Position numbers and translations under genes: made by a program
Shown: piece after piece, positions 53,896-54,105 of the stretch
How positions within the stretch are numbered: the stretch's first letter is position 1
Layout of the letters: the number at the start of each line of letters is the position of its first letter
Notes under the pieces: generated by a model
Told to the model about the DNA's origin: nothing
What the model saw: the letters and a program-made list of their open reading frames with translations, nothing else
Database searches by the model: none
Assembly: GCA_947630005.1 (NCBI GenBank)
Contig: CANRGB010000005.1
Span: forward strand, 1-54,105
DNA length: 54,105 nt
Source: an uncultured Lachnospiraceae bacterium
GTDB taxonomy: Bacteria > Bacillota > Clostridia > Lachnospirales > Lachnospiraceae
Reading direction: 5' to 3'

Positions 53896-54105
53896 GTATT
53901 GCTCCCGGTATGCTTTTCTATAAATCTATGTTCCGCGGCGGGAAAAAAGAAGCCGGCCGTTCCTTTCTGTGAACTACCCATTGACTTTGGACAATAGACA
54001 GTTCTCCGTATGATACCGTTGAAGAATCATAGTAAACGGTAGATAGTGGGTACCTGTTAAAACCGTATAAAATATGAGAGAATAGTCTTACGATAACCAG
54101 TCAAA
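53896..54105. other. Right-edge non-coding stretch
   Basis: No gene is seen. It contains TACCCATTGACTTTGG near 53977 and AGTGGGTACC near 54045. These could belong to the upstream region of a plus-strand gene or the end of a mobile element beyond the window. I see no decisive feature. Confidence 0.4.

Overview
The window looks like a chromosomal segment of a Clostridia, most likely Lachnospiraceae, at moderate G+C. The evidence is protein content: DUF4250 and DUF4364 proteins, a VanRS-like pair, two exported trigger-factor-like proteins and a class B sortase, together with strong AGGAGG-type ribosome sites and consensus sigma-A promoters. Most genes lie on the minus strand. I see no rRNA, tRNA, CRISPR array, intact insertion sequence or prophage.

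Layout. 1-850: an edge-truncated small gene, then a gene-poor stretch with poly-C tracts and a three-hairpin repeat. 851-11777: an accessory block. It holds an Rpn-type PD-(D/E)XK protein on plus, then on minus, in transcription order, a SNF2-type helicase, a MoxR AAA+ ATPase, a DUF2201-type metallopeptidase/VWA protein, a large repeat-rich membrane protein, and a protein of the DarT1-associated NADAR antitoxin type with no DarT in sight. This block is the best candidate for an undescribed (possibly defence or stress) system. 11955-18000: a secreted SH3/C39-like protein, small hypotheticals, a decayed DUF4143 ATPase, rsmA and a C-terminally truncated AAA ATPase. 18130-31880: housekeeping and proteostasis genes (TatD, FtsH, MATE, an orphan antitoxin-like protein, DUF4250, ClpB, two exported trigger-factor-like proteins, CCA transferase, a membrane-anchored protein). 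32293-38434: a cold-shock protein, a DUF2325 protein behind two metal-box-like operators, sortase B, a sirtuin, a VanRS-like two-component system and AsnRS. 38558-47436: a surface-polysaccharide cluster (methyltransferase/kinase-like fusion, Wzt/Wzm-type ABC exporter, RmlC, RmlB, polysaccharide deacetylase, repeat-rich membrane protein). 47584-53895: a radical SAM protein, DUF4364, an SleB-type hydrolase, a TrmH-type methyltransferase, PfkA and a CwlD-like amidase.

Two window-wide patterns stand out. First, an intergenic palindromic element, with a core like GCGCGGCCCAGG...CCTGGGCCTGCGC often next to a CAGGAGG/CCTCCTG hairpin, recurs downstream of at least four genes. It behaves like a REP family for this lineage. 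Second, in-frame minisatellites are unusually common: at least seven coding sequences and three intergenic gaps carry short tandem repeats, concentrated in the helicase-MoxR-VWA block and the polysaccharide cluster.

Functions are assigned by reading motifs and by memory of protein families. No database search was run.
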